A stretch of 13,234 nt of DNA, from NCBI GenBank assembly GCA_963991145.1, contig CAXDOZ010000066.1, forward strand, positions 1-13,234. Direction: 5' to 3'. This document shows, one piece after another, positions 1-7,153 of this stretch. This stretch comes from CAXDOZ01 sp963991145 (GTDB lineage: Bacteria > Bacteroidota > Bacteroidia > Chitinophagales > JABDMM01). The number at the start of each line of letters is the position of its first letter. Positions within the stretch are counted from its first letter, which is position 1. A model generated the notes under the pieces. It had not been told where the DNA came from. It worked only from the letters and a program-made list of their open reading frames with translations, and made no database searches. The position numbers and the translations under genes were made by a program.

Positions 1-854
1 GTCATATTATTCTACGCGGAAACAAGCAGCTCTGGACATTGATCCACTTAAAGTATCGAAAGCATGTAATTGCTAAAGCCGGGGTTGCAGGAGCTGGAGC
101 AAATAAGACCGGGGCAAACGGTGAGGATATCATTCTGGAAGTTCCATTGGGGACTGTTGCAAAAGATGCCGAAACCGAAGAAGTAGAGATCGAGATTACT
201 GAGGATGGCCAGGAACACATTCTTGTTCCCGGTGGCCGTGGAGGATTGGGAAACACCAATTATAAAAGCTCAACGAATCAGGCACCACGTTACGCTCAAC
301 CTGGGGAACCGGGAAGAGAGGAGTGGAAGGTCCTTGAGCTCAAAGTGCTTGCAGACGTAGGTTTAGTTGGATTTCCAAACGCGGGAAAATCAACCCTTCT
401 CTCAGCTGTCACTGCAGCTAAACCCAAAATTGCCGATTATCCATTCACTACACTGACTCCAAATCTTGGAATTGTTTCTTATCGTGACCATCTAAGTTTT
501 GTGATGGCTGATATCCCGGGAATCATTGAGGGAGCCCATGAAGGGAAAGGTCTTGGACATCGCTTCCTACGCCATATCGAGAGAAATGCTGTTCTTCTCT
601 ATATGGTCCCTGCAGATGCTCATAATATCAGAAAGGAATACGACATCCTTAAAACCGAGTTGAAATCATACAACAAAGAACTTCTGATCAAAGAATCCTT
701 ATTGGTTATCACCAAATCAGACCTTCTGGATGAGGAGCTAACAAATCTTGTCAAAGATGAACTCAAAGACTTAGAACCAATGTTCATCTCCTCGGTTACT
801 CAATCTGGATTAACCGAATTGAAAGACAGGATATGGCAGATGCTCAACGACTGA
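1..854 (+). CDS. obg: Obg family GTPase ObgE/CgtA, 5' end cut by window edge
   Basis: Obg is an essential GTPase that binds the large ribosomal subunit during assembly and is linked to stringent control. The reading frame is open from base 3 to the TGA at 852-854, so the true start lies upstream of the window; roughly the first 40-50 residues of the glycine-rich Obg fold are missing. The visible N-terminal part (HIILRGNKQLWTL, then the stretch up to GLGNTNYKSS) is the rest of that fold. The G domain follows: G1 GFPNAGKST, G3 DIPG with the Obg-typical IIEGAHEGKGLGHRFLRH after it, G4 TKSD (T instead of the usual N) and a G5-like SSVTQSG near the end. There is no C-terminal OCT domain, and many Obg proteins lack one. 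The 3' end overlaps the next gene by 22 bases. Identification is firm. Confidence 0.95.
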   Translation, partial: HIILRGNKQLWTLIHLKYRKHVIAKAGVAGAGANKTGANGEDIILEVPLGTVAKDAETEEVEIEITEDGQEHILVPGGRGGLGNTNYKSSTNQAPRYAQPGEPGREEWKVLELKVLADVGLVGFPNAGKSTLLSAVTAAKPKIADYPFTTLTPNLGIVSYRDHLSFVMADIPGIIEGAHEGKGLGHRFLRHIERNAVLLYMVPADAHNIRKEYDILKTELKSYNKELLIKESLLVITKSDLLDEELTNLVKDELKDLEPMFISSVTQSGLTELKDRIWQMLND

Positions 855-1774
855 GCGTAAAGTGGACCAAAGGGTCCTCGCTTGATTGGTTCTTACTAAT
901 AGTTCTTGCAGTGATCTGGGGTAGTTCTTATGTCCTGATCAAGAAATCAATTCAGACTTACGAGCCAGTACAGGTAGCTCAACTACGAATGATATTGAGT
1001 GGAGTTTTTCTATTACCCTTCCTTCCAAGGGTCTTCAAACGAGTGCCCAGATCAAAGCTTCTTACCATAATTGTAGTAGGAGTGGTTGGATCAGCGATTC
1101 CTGCCTTTCTGTATCCTTTTGCTCAGCAAAAGATTGACTCCGCTGTAATGGGGATCATCAATTCGACTGTCCCTCTTTTTACATTCTCAATTGGTGTGGT
1201 ATTCTTCCATGTGGTCTTCAATAAGGTAAAAGCATTGGGAATTCTAATTGGTTTAAGCGGTGCTCTGGTGCTGGTATTTCTAAAGTCAGATGGATCCTTC
1301 TCTTCAGATTTTGGATATGCATTGATAGGCTTAGCAGCAACACTCTGTTATGGTTTGAGCACCAACCTGATAAAGTCAAAATTGAATGAAGTCGATCCAC
1401 TTGCCCTCACTTCTGCGATCTACATTATTACAGGTTTTATCTGTTTGATTTCTGCTCTTCCCTGGACAAATATCATTGTGGAACAATCGGTTTCTGAGCC
1501 GATCGGATTCTTATACATTTCATTGCTCGCTTTATTTGGAACTGCTATCGCAATGATCCTTTTTAATCGCTTAGTCCAAAGAACCGACGCATTATTTGCC
1601 GCCACGGTGACATATCTGATGCCTTTAGTTTCAATATTCTGGGGAGTCCTGGATGGCGAAAGTCTAGGACTGTTAAGCTTTTTAGGGATGATTCTCATCC
1701 TTTTAGGCGTCTTCGTGACAAACAGATTGGGCTATCAAAACCAGCCTAGTAAGAAAAACGGGAATTTGGAGTAA
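833..1774 (+). CDS. EamA/DMT superfamily transporter
   Basis: This is a 313-residue integral membrane protein of the drug/metabolite transporter superfamily (EamA, RhaT-like), expected to sit in the inner membrane and export or import small metabolites; the substrate cannot be told from sequence. It has the family's length and two similar halves of about five hydrophobic helices each (roughly residues 18-145 and 158-300). The first helix carries the typical VLAVIWGSSYVLIKK signature, and the second half has GTAIAMILFNRLVQ and a late MPLVSIFWGV segment. The ATG at 833 lies inside obg, giving a 22-base overlap in another frame, so translation may be coupled to obg. The C-terminus is polar and lysine-rich, as expected for a cytoplasmic tail. 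The gene is followed by a hairpin terminator about 80 bases downstream. Confidence 0.9.
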   Translation: MADAQRLSVKWTKGSSLDWFLLIVLAVIWGSSYVLIKKSIQTYEPVQVAQLRMILSGVFLLPFLPRVFKRVPRSKLLTIIVVGVVGSAIPAFLYPFAQQKIDSAVMGIINSTVPLFTFSIGVVFFHVVFNKVKALGILIGLSGALVLVFLKSDGSFSSDFGYALIGLAATLCYGLSTNLIKSKLNEVDPLALTSAIYIITGFICLISALPWTNIIVEQSVSEPIGFLYISLLALFGTAIAMILFNRLVQRTDALFAATVTYLMPLVSIFWGVLDGESLGLLSFLGMILILLGVFVTNRLGYQNQPSKKNGNLE

Positions 1775-1853
1775 TATTTGAATTATTTTCCTGCTTCCTT
1801 AGTTAAGGTTTAAGGTTCACTGAGTATTACGAGCAGCATAAGTGACCTAATAG

Positions 1854-1887
1854 AATCCCGCCCCCCACGAGGCGGGATTTTTATTTT
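1854..1887 (+). terminator. Rho-independent terminator after the transporter gene
   Basis: A perfect 9-bp GC-rich stem pairs AATCCCGCC (1854-1862) with GGCGGGATT (1871-1879) around an 8-base loop and runs into a T-rich stretch (TTTTATTTT, ending at 1887). It is oriented to stop transcripts of obg and the transporter. It also lies directly at the stop codon of the convergent ridA gene (1881-1883). In that direction the T tract is poor, so it is at best a weak two-way terminator. Confidence 0.88.
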
Positions 1888-2261
1888 ACAGCAATTGCTG
1901 ATATCTCAACTCTTACATTCTTGGGCAGGCAACTCACCTCAACAGTCTCTCTGGCTGGGAAAGGCTCCGACAGATAACTATCATAAATTCCATTTACCAC
2001 AGAAAAGTCTCCCATGCTTTTCAGGAAGATTGAGGTCTTAACAATGTTTTTCAGATCAAGTCCTGCTTCAGCTAGAACTGCTGATAGATTTTTCATCACG
2101 AGATGAGTTTCTTCTTCCAGACTTCCTTCCAGGAGCTCTCCGGAAGAAGGGTCAATTGCGATCTGGCCGGAAACAAAGACCATGTTTCCACTATCTATAG
2201 CCTGACTATAAGGCCCTATTGGTGCGGGTGCATTTTCAGTTCTGATTTCTTTCTTTTCCAT
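1881..2261 (-). CDS. ridA: RidA/YjgF family enamine/imine deaminase
   Basis: RidA proteins hydrolyse reactive 2-aminoacrylate and other enamine/imine intermediates released by PLP enzymes, forming 2-keto acids and ammonia; they act as cytosolic trimers. The 126-residue protein matches the family's usual length of 125-130. It shows GPYSQA (residues 16-21), VFVSGQIAIDP (28-38), the PAR arginine at residue 104 that binds the substrate carboxylate in RidA/TdcF, and the signature CLPKNVRVEISAIAV at the C-terminus. The frame stays open upstream to 2486, but those extra residues lie antisense to the next gene and are serine-rich shadow sequence, so the ATG at 2259-2261 is the right start. It is transcribed divergently from the dehydrogenase-like gene and convergently with the transporter. 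Confidence 0.95.
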   Translation of the reverse strand: MEKKEIRTENAPAPIGPYSQAIDSGNMVFVSGQIAIDPSSGELLEGSLEEETHLVMKNLSAVLAEAGLDLKNIVKTSIFLKSMGDFSVVNGIYDSYLSEPFPARETVEVSCLPKNVRVEISAIAVK

Positions 2262-2265
2262 TATT

Positions 2266-2321
2266 CCAAGATAAAGGCATTTTGAGTTAGAGCCTTCTTT
2301 ATCTTTGGCCAAAATTTGGCC
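2266..2321. promoter_or_regulatory. Divergent promoter/operator region with nested dyads
   Basis: The 61-base gap between ridA (minus) and the dehydrogenase-like gene (plus) holds two symmetric elements. AAGATAAAG (2268-2276) is the exact inverse of CTTTATCTT (2297-2305). GGCCAAA and TTTGGCC form a 7-bp inverted repeat with one central base (2307-2321), ending one base before the ATG at 2323. On the plus strand TATCTTTG (2300-2307) fits the Bacteroidota -7 consensus TAnnTTTG, with a TTTG at 2281-2284 as a possible -33 element, although the 15-base gap is short. On the minus strand TATCTTGG (2273-2266) is a one-mismatch -7 match. The symmetry is directly visible; promoter and operator function is inferred. 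Confidence 0.4.
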
Positions 2322-2322
2322 G

Positions 2323-3006
2323 ATGAGAATACTTGCTGTAGGCGAGCGTAAGCGCGCAGATGAGTTATTTGAAAGACTTAAAGACCTCAATGCTGAACTT
2401 GAGTATAGCGATGGTGATGATGAGGATTTTGATGATTTCGATATCATTTTTGATCTCAACTTCGACGATGATCCTGAGTATCTCAACGATTATGCTGAGC
2501 TAAAAGGGAAGCCGGTTTTTGTGGCTGGAGTCAAGCACCAACTTGCAGAGTCACTTTACATTGCAGAGAATAAGATCCAGTGTCTTCTTATTGGAATGAA
2601 CTGCCTTCCAACATTTATCAATCGACCAAAATGGGAACTTAGCCTTCTGCATAAACCTCAGCAAGAACAGGTTGAAGATGTTCTCAAGAAATTGGAATTA
2701 GAAGGCGAGTTTGTAGAGGATAGAGTTGGAATGGTGACCCCTAGAATTCTCTTCATGATCATTAATGAAGCCTGTTACACACTCCAGGAAGGAACTGCTG
2801 GAATTGAGGATATTGATAATGGGATGCGCCTGGGAACGAATTACCCAAAAGGACCATTTGCCTGGGCTGATGAGATTGGAATAACAGATGTTTATGAAAC
2901 TCTCGCTGCCATTTATGAGGACACGAAAGAAGAGAGATACAAGATCTGTCCTCTATTGAAGACCAGATACCTTAGAAATCAGAGCTTTTACCCCAAGTCA
3001 AAGTAG
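2323..3006 (+). CDS. 3-hydroxyacyl-CoA dehydrogenase C-terminal domain protein with degenerate N-terminal half
   Basis: This is a 227-residue protein. Residues about 135-225 fit the helical C-terminal (dimerisation) domain of 3-hydroxyacyl-CoA dehydrogenases: TPRILFMIINEACYTLQEG, then EDIDNGMRLGTNYPKGPF and ADEIGITDVYETL. Family members reduce or oxidise 3-hydroxyacyl-CoA with NAD in fatty-acid or hydroxybutyrate metabolism and are usually about 280-300 residues or longer. The N-terminal half starts like a Rossmann strand (MRILAVG) but lacks the GxGxxG loop (GERKRA instead), has a very acidic stretch at residues 30-52, and has no His-Phe-Phe-Asn-Pro catalytic motif; the matching position reads GMNCLPTFINRP. 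It is therefore probably not a normal dehydrogenase. The ATG at 2323 is preferred over an in-frame TTG at 2305, which falls inside the candidate -7 element. It heads a plus-strand gene run; the next gene is 42 bases away. Confidence 0.75.
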   Translation: MRILAVGERKRADELFERLKDLNAELEYSDGDDEDFDDFDIIFDLNFDDDPEYLNDYAELKGKPVFVAGVKHQLAESLYIAENKIQCLLIGMNCLPTFINRPKWELSLLHKPQQEQVEDVLKKLELEGEFVEDRVGMVTPRILFMIINEACYTLQEGTAGIEDIDNGMRLGTNYPKGPFAWADEIGITDVYETLAAIYEDTKEERYKICPLLKTRYLRNQSFYPKSK

Positions 3007-3012
3007 CTCCTG

Positions 3013-3020
3013 TATATTTG
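3013..3020 (+). promoter_or_regulatory. Candidate Bacteroidota -7 promoter element
   Basis: TATATTTG in the short gap after the dehydrogenase-like gene matches the TAnnTTTG consensus of the Bacteroidota housekeeping sigma factor exactly. It would start transcription about 25 bases before the ATG of the deacetylase-like gene at 3049. No convincing -33 TTTG lies at the right distance (only TTTT at 2986-2989), so support is modest. Confidence 0.3.
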
Positions 3021-3048
3021 GAGAGGTTGAATTCACCTGCCTCGATTT

Positions 3049-4359
3049 ATGATTCTTGTTTTTGCTGAAAAAAATGGCCCTCGTTGGCAGTACGCAGTAA
3101 AGTCTCTTATCAGTGACTTTCTAGGTTGGGAACTGCAGCTTACAAACGACCTTACTGAGTATCAAAACTGGGATGGACCAAAGATCTCTTATGGTTCTGA
3201 CCATTCAGGGACCGGTCTATCTGTTCCCAGCACCGGATTGCTTTTCAAATCCGGAATCCACCCTTTAGACCCAGAGATTGAAACCGAGAACAATCTGCCA
3301 CTTCTCTTCCCAATGAAGGGAAGTTCAGATCTGAATTTCGATGTGTTTTCTGCTACATTTTTCTTGCTGAGCAGATACGAAGAGTACGCGCCATTCAGAC
3401 CAGACTCATACGGTCGCTTCCCGATCTCTGAGAGTTTTCTTTTCAAGAATCGTTTGCACCAGAGGCCGCTTGTTGATGAGTACGCTCTATTTCTGGAAGA
3501 GAAACTAAGAGAGCGTTTTCCGGAACTGCCATCTGCCCGTAGGGCTTATAAAGTAGTAAGCACAATTGACATTGATAATGCATGGGCCTTTCTGCATAAA
3601 GGTCCTGTTCGATTCCTTGGAGGAATTTTTCAAAGCCTTTTTCAAGGCCGATGGGAAGAACTAAAAGAGCGTATTCGAGTTGTAGCAGGAGTAGAAGCAG
3701 ATCCATATTACTGCTACGCCAAACTCAATATGATCCAGGACGAGTACAAGTTAAATCAGCGCTATTTCTTTCTACTTGGAGATTATGGTGAGTACGATAA
3801 GAATGTACCTCACACTTCACCGGCTTTGAGACAGTTGATTTCAGATCTCAGCGACCGCTCTAGTGTTGGACTTCATCCTTCCTGGGCCTCAAACTCAATC
3901 TCTGGTCGGTTGGCTGAAGAGAAATACCGATTGGAGAGCATCCTGAACAGAGAGGTCAAATCCAGTCGCCAACATTTCCTGAAGGTGGAACTTCCAAAGA
4001 CCTACAGGAATCTGGTGGACCTTGGAATCAATGAAGAGTATTCAATGGGATTTATAGAAGAGCCCAGCTTCAGAGCCGGAGCCTGCACACCGTTCTACTT
4101 TTACGATCTGGATAGGGAGCAAAGCACCAGATTGAAAATATTCCCATTTCAAATGATCGATACTGGATTCAGGTTTTATCAGGGTATTGAAGAACCTGGC
4201 CAGGCGATGGAGAAATTGGAACCTGTTATTGAAAAAGTGAAGCAGGTAAAGGGAACCTTCATACCCATTTTTCACAATGAGTCACCTTCCGGCTATGGAC
4301 CCTGGGAGGGATGGAGTGGATTTTACGAATCAGTTATCAAAAAGGCATTAGAGGAATAG
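3049..4359 (+). CDS. Polysaccharide deacetylase-family (NodB-like) protein
   Basis: This is a 436-residue cytoplasmic-looking protein (no signal peptide or clear membrane segment) resembling Bacteroidota proteins annotated as polysaccharide deacetylase family with an extra N-terminal domain. Residues 1-165 form that N-terminal domain, with conserved-looking FSATFFLLSRYEEY and FPISESF segments. The catalytic-like part begins at STIDIDNAW (171-179; D174 and D176 match the metal and base aspartates of NodB motif 1). It continues with GLHPSWAS (H276; the second histidine of the usual H-S/T-x-x-H motif is absent), FRAGACTPF (341-349) and FHNES (H409), which could serve as the late catalytic histidine. 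If active, it would remove acyl groups from a surface glycan or its precursor. The following acyltransferase gene starts directly at its stop codon, which suggests a joint role in glycan or envelope modification. The family call is good; the substrate is unknown. Confidence 0.8.
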   Translation: MILVFAEKNGPRWQYAVKSLISDFLGWELQLTNDLTEYQNWDGPKISYGSDHSGTGLSVPSTGLLFKSGIHPLDPEIETENNLPLLFPMKGSSDLNFDVFSATFFLLSRYEEYAPFRPDSYGRFPISESFLFKNRLHQRPLVDEYALFLEEKLRERFPELPSARRAYKVVSTIDIDNAWAFLHKGPVRFLGGIFQSLFQGRWEELKERIRVVAGVEADPYYCYAKLNMIQDEYKLNQRYFFLLGDYGEYDKNVPHTSPALRQLISDLSDRSSVGLHPSWASNSISGRLAEEKYRLESILNREVKSSRQHFLKVELPKTYRNLVDLGINEEYSMGFIEEPSFRAGACTPFYFYDLDREQSTRLKIFPFQMIDTGFRFYQGIEEPGQAMEKLEPVIEKVKQVKGTFIPIFHNESPSGYGPWEGWSGFYESVIKKALEE

Positions 4360-5307
4360 ATGAAACTTGAGGAGAAACTGGAATCACTGAATAAGATAGA
4401 ACTGGTTCCAAGAGATGAGATTTCTGATAAGCATTGGAACGGCTGTGTCCATTTTTCACCCTTTGGCCTACCCTATGGATATACCTGGTATCTGGATAAT
4501 ATCGCTGAGCACTGGAACGGTTTGGTGCTTGGGGATTACGAAGCGGTAATGCCATTGGTTCACCAAAAGAAGTTTGGGATAGAGTATATCTACAATCCAA
4601 TTTTCGCTCAGCAGCTTGGGGTCTTTGCAGGCTTTAAGCCTCCGGCCGATTTGCTTGATCGCTTCATCGATGCCATTCCTGAAGAGTATAAATACATCGA
4701 GATCAGGCTCAATGAAGGCAATGAAGTAAAAAGAGAGGATTTCCAGATCGAGGAGCGCATGAATATGCATTTGGATCTTAACAAGCCTTACGAGCAGATC
4801 GAAGAGGGATATAACAGCAATGTAAAACGCAACCTGAAGAAAGCAGAGAAGGCAGGCCTAAAGTTTAATAGTCAGCTAAAACCTGAGGCCTTTGTCGATT
4901 TCTATCTCGAGCACACGGCACCTAAAATTCCCGAATTCAAACCCGAGCATAAGCATATGATGCTTCGGAATACCTATAAAGCCATTGCTCATTCAGTAGG
5001 GAGTTTCTATACGATCAAGAATGAAAAGGAAGAATTGGTGGCAGCAGCTTTCTACATGTTTACACCCAGCCGACTGATCCATTTGAGTAACGCCATCAGC
5101 CCGGAGGGCAAAGAAAATGGAGCCATGCACAAGCTGGTTGATACGCTGGTAAGAATCAATGCTTATCACCCGAAAGTATTGGACTTTGAAGGCTCAATGA
5201 TTCCAAGCATTGCGCAGTTCTATCAAAGCTTTGGAGCTAAGAAAGTCCAGTATTGGGAGATCAGGCGAAATCGTCTACCTTGGTTTGCAAAGCTGTTCAA
5301 GAAATGA
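4360..5307 (+). CDS. FemAB/GNAT-like acyltransferase
   Basis: This is a 315-residue protein with the layout of FemAB-like or 'BioF2-like' acyltransferases of the GNAT fold, which transfer aminoacyl or acyl groups in envelope or polysaccharide synthesis. Visible support: an N-terminal GNAT-like half ending in MNMHLDL (about 136-142), a basic helix SNVKRNLKKAEKAGL (153-167) that is highly typical of these proteins, and a second half with ELVAAAFYMFTPSRLIHLSNAI and a late LDFEGSMIPSIAQFYQSFGA, matching the family's 'DFEGS...F...FGA' ending. Its ATG follows the TAG of the deacetylase-like gene with no spacer. GAGGA at 4351-4355, inside the end of that gene, may serve as ribosome binding site. Its TGA overlaps the upp start as ATGA. 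Translational coupling through the three genes is likely. The exact acyl donor and acceptor are not predictable. Confidence 0.82.
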   Translation: MKLEEKLESLNKIELVPRDEISDKHWNGCVHFSPFGLPYGYTWYLDNIAEHWNGLVLGDYEAVMPLVHQKKFGIEYIYNPIFAQQLGVFAGFKPPADLLDRFIDAIPEEYKYIEIRLNEGNEVKREDFQIEERMNMHLDLNKPYEQIEEGYNSNVKRNLKKAEKAGLKFNSQLKPEAFVDFYLEHTAPKIPEFKPEHKHMMLRNTYKAIAHSVGSFYTIKNEKEELVAAAFYMFTPSRLIHLSNAISPEGKENGAMHKLVDTLVRINAYHPKVLDFEGSMIPSIAQFYQSFGAKKVQYWEIRRNRLPWFAKLFKK

Positions 5308-5951
5308 TCAGGAACTTAAGCGAAGAGAATTCTATCCTGCACCAGTATTTGATTGAGATCCGTGATGTCGATATTCAGCTCGACCCGCTCAGATTCAGGC
5401 ACAATCTCAAGAGAATTGGCTCATTAATGGCCATCGAGATCAGCAAAACCCTTGATTATAAAGAAGTTTCTGTCAGAACTCCATTGGGAATTGCTCAGCA
5501 AAATCAACTTTCCAATCAATTAGTACTGGGAACCATTTTAAGAGCCGGCCTTCCAATGTACGAGGGCTTTTTAGATGTTTTTGACCGAGCAGAAAGTGCT
5601 TTTATCGGAGCTTTTAGATCTCATGAGAATTCAGATAAGGACTTTGAAATTGATCTTGGTTACAATGCAGCTCCCGATTTGAATAACAAGCATCTGATCC
5701 TCATTGATCCAATGCTGGCAACGGGTTCGTCGCTTCTGGAAATTATTGAAGCAATCAGCAAAAAGAGTAGTCCAGAGAAGATCATCATAGCTGCTGCGGT
5801 ATCGAGTGAAGAAGGGATAAGGAATGTTCAGAAAGCTTTGCCTGAGGCAAAAATCTGGACAGCCACTATCGACCCCGAATTAAACTCGCGCAAGTACATT
5901 GTTCCCGGTCTGGGAGATGCCGGAGACCTAGCCTTTGGCCCGAAGCTGTAA
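5304..5951 (+). CDS. upp: Uracil phosphoribosyltransferase
   Basis: UPRT makes UMP from uracil and PRPP in pyrimidine salvage. The 215-residue protein has the family's length (about 208 in E. coli). It carries ILRAGLPMYEGF in the middle, the PRPP-binding motif DPMLATG (135-141), and the uracil-binding C-terminal loop YIVPGLGDAGD (198-208), here followed by LAFG instead of the common RLFGT. The ATG at 5304 overlaps the acyltransferase stop (ATGA). The frame is open further upstream, to a TTG at 5253, but family length and the ATGA coupling favour 5304. It is the last gene of the tight three-gene run; its link to the two envelope-type genes is by position only. Confidence 0.94.
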   Translation: MIRNLSEENSILHQYLIEIRDVDIQLDPLRFRHNLKRIGSLMAIEISKTLDYKEVSVRTPLGIAQQNQLSNQLVLGTILRAGLPMYEGFLDVFDRAESAFIGAFRSHENSDKDFEIDLGYNAAPDLNNKHLILIDPMLATGSSLLEIIEAISKKSSPEKIIIAAAVSSEEGIRNVQKALPEAKIWTATIDPELNSRKYIVPGLGDAGDLAFGPKL

Positions 5952-6077
5952 TTTTCTCATTTTCTTACTGAAAAATTAATACCTAACAGCAGCGATTATT
6001 ACGCTTTCAGCGTCTTCTGTGTTAACTTAGTTAATCGGACTGCCTTTAGGCACGACCTTTGAACATTAAATTATTGG
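5952..6077. other. 126-base intergenic region before the porP-like gene, with small hairpins
   Basis: No gene is seen here. It holds an ACGCT-TTC-AGCGT hairpin (6001-6013), framed by TAACA (5984-5988) and TGTTA (6020-6024), which could form an imperfect outer stem, and a second small dyad TGCCT-TT-AGGCA (6041-6052). None is followed by a T run, so a standard terminator for upp is not supported. The region should contain the promoter of the porP-adhesin pair, but I see no exact TAnnTTTG. Confidence 0.35.
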
Positions 6078-7106
6078 ATGAAGAAGATCTACCTCATCTG
6101 TTTTTCGATTATCATGACTTTGAGCTCAATTGAGCTCAGCGGTCAGGATATTCACTTCTCTCAATACTTCCATAATCCTGTATTGATCAATCCGGCCTTT
6201 ACCGGAAATCATAATGGAGTGTTCAGAGCAACTTTGAATTACAGAAACCAATGGGTGTCTATTCCTACAGTTGGTTCTTCTTCACCTTACACTACCTATT
6301 CAGGTTCATTTGACGCAAGAATTCTTCCAGACAGAATTGGCAATGACAAGTTTGGAGTAGGTGTGACTTTCTTTAGTGACAGAGCTGGAGACGGAGCTTT
6401 GAAGACGAATTCAGCCATGTTCTCTATCGCTTACCATAAAGCAACAGACAGATACGGAAGAAATCACCTAACCCTTGGATTACAGGCGGGTGTGGTAAAC
6501 AAACAGATCGATATCACCAGACTCCTGTTTGAGGAGCAGCTTGTCGATTTTGGATTTGATCCCAATGCTTTTAATGGTGAAGTAAATTTTGGTGGTGGAT
6601 CTTTCACCTATGCTGATGTAAATATTGGAGCTCTTTGGCAATCTGCTGCCTCAGAAACATTCAAGTACTATATTGGCTTTTCGCTGCATCACGTAGCAAC
6701 TCCGGGTGAAACATTCCTGCAGGATGCTACTAATCAATTGGCTCACCGATACATTGCTCAGCTAGGTGGTGATATCACCATTGGACGCTATGCAAGTATC
6801 TCCCCAACTCTTCTTTACATGTTGCAGCAAAATGCTCAGCAATGGAATGTAGGACTAGCATTCAATTACGATGTAAATGAGGAGTTTTACTGGTTCGCCG
6901 GTCTTTGGACCAGAGTAAAAGATGCGATCATCTTTGGAACCGGTTTCGATTACAGGGGATTCAAACTTGGAATTAGTTACGACATCAATATTTCAGAGTT
7001 TAAAGGAGCAACGAATTCTGTTGGTGCAATCGAGCTTGGAGCGGTATACATCTTCCGAAATCAGGATACCAGGGTAATTAATGAGCGTTACTGCCCAAGA
7101 TTCTAA
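6078..7106 (+). CDS. PorP/SprF family type IX secretion membrane protein
   Basis: PorP/SprF proteins are outer-membrane beta-barrel-like proteins of the type IX secretion system. In Flavobacterium johnsoniae SprF is needed to deliver the adhesin SprB, and in many Bacteroidota a porP/sprF copy lies beside a type B sorted substrate. This 342-residue protein has a signal peptide (KK, hydrophobic core, cleavage probably after SG at residue 22). Family marks follow: DIHFSQYFHNPVLINPAFTG just after cleavage, RNQW near residue 50, SYDINIS near residue 300, and an end of GAVYIFRNQ followed by a short tail with RYCPRF. Alternating hydrophobic beta strands with Gly/Tyr/Phe run throughout. It sits 47 bases upstream of the giant repeat protein, almost certainly its secretion client. 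Confidence 0.93.
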   Translation: MKKIYLICFSIIMTLSSIELSGQDIHFSQYFHNPVLINPAFTGNHNGVFRATLNYRNQWVSIPTVGSSSPYTTYSGSFDARILPDRIGNDKFGVGVTFFSDRAGDGALKTNSAMFSIAYHKATDRYGRNHLTLGLQAGVVNKQIDITRLLFEEQLVDFGFDPNAFNGEVNFGGGSFTYADVNIGALWQSAASETFKYYIGFSLHHVATPGETFLQDATNQLAHRYIAQLGGDITIGRYASISPTLLYMLQQNAQQWNVGLAFNYDVNEEFYWFAGLWTRVKDAIIFGTGFDYRGFKLGISYDINISEFKGATNSVGAIELGAVYIFRNQDTRVINERYCPRF

Positions 7107-7153
7107 TCACCCCAACAAACCTCAAAGCGACCTATAACGTCAGTATATAGGAG

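Noticed and set aside
2305..2322. TTG at 2305 as start of the dehydrogenase-like gene
   Set aside because: It would lie inside the candidate -7 element and dyad; ATG 2323 gives the typical MRILAVG start.
2262..2486. N-terminal 75-residue extension of ridA (frame open upstream on the minus strand)
   Set aside because: It is serine-rich, lies antisense to the acidic stretch of the dehydrogenase-like gene, and the 126-residue protein from the ATG at 2261 already matches full RidA length.
3008..3024. CTCC...GGAG mini-hairpin after the dehydrogenase-like gene
   Set aside because: A 4-bp stem without a T tract is expected by chance; the overlapping TATATTTG is the better-supported signal.
5253..5303. 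TTG at 5253 as start of upp
   Set aside because: It lies well inside the acyltransferase gene; ATG 5304 gives the usual UPRT length and an ATGA coupling.
6001..6013. ACGCT-TTC-AGCGT hairpin as terminator of upp
   Set aside because: The stem is only 5 bp and it is not followed by a T run.
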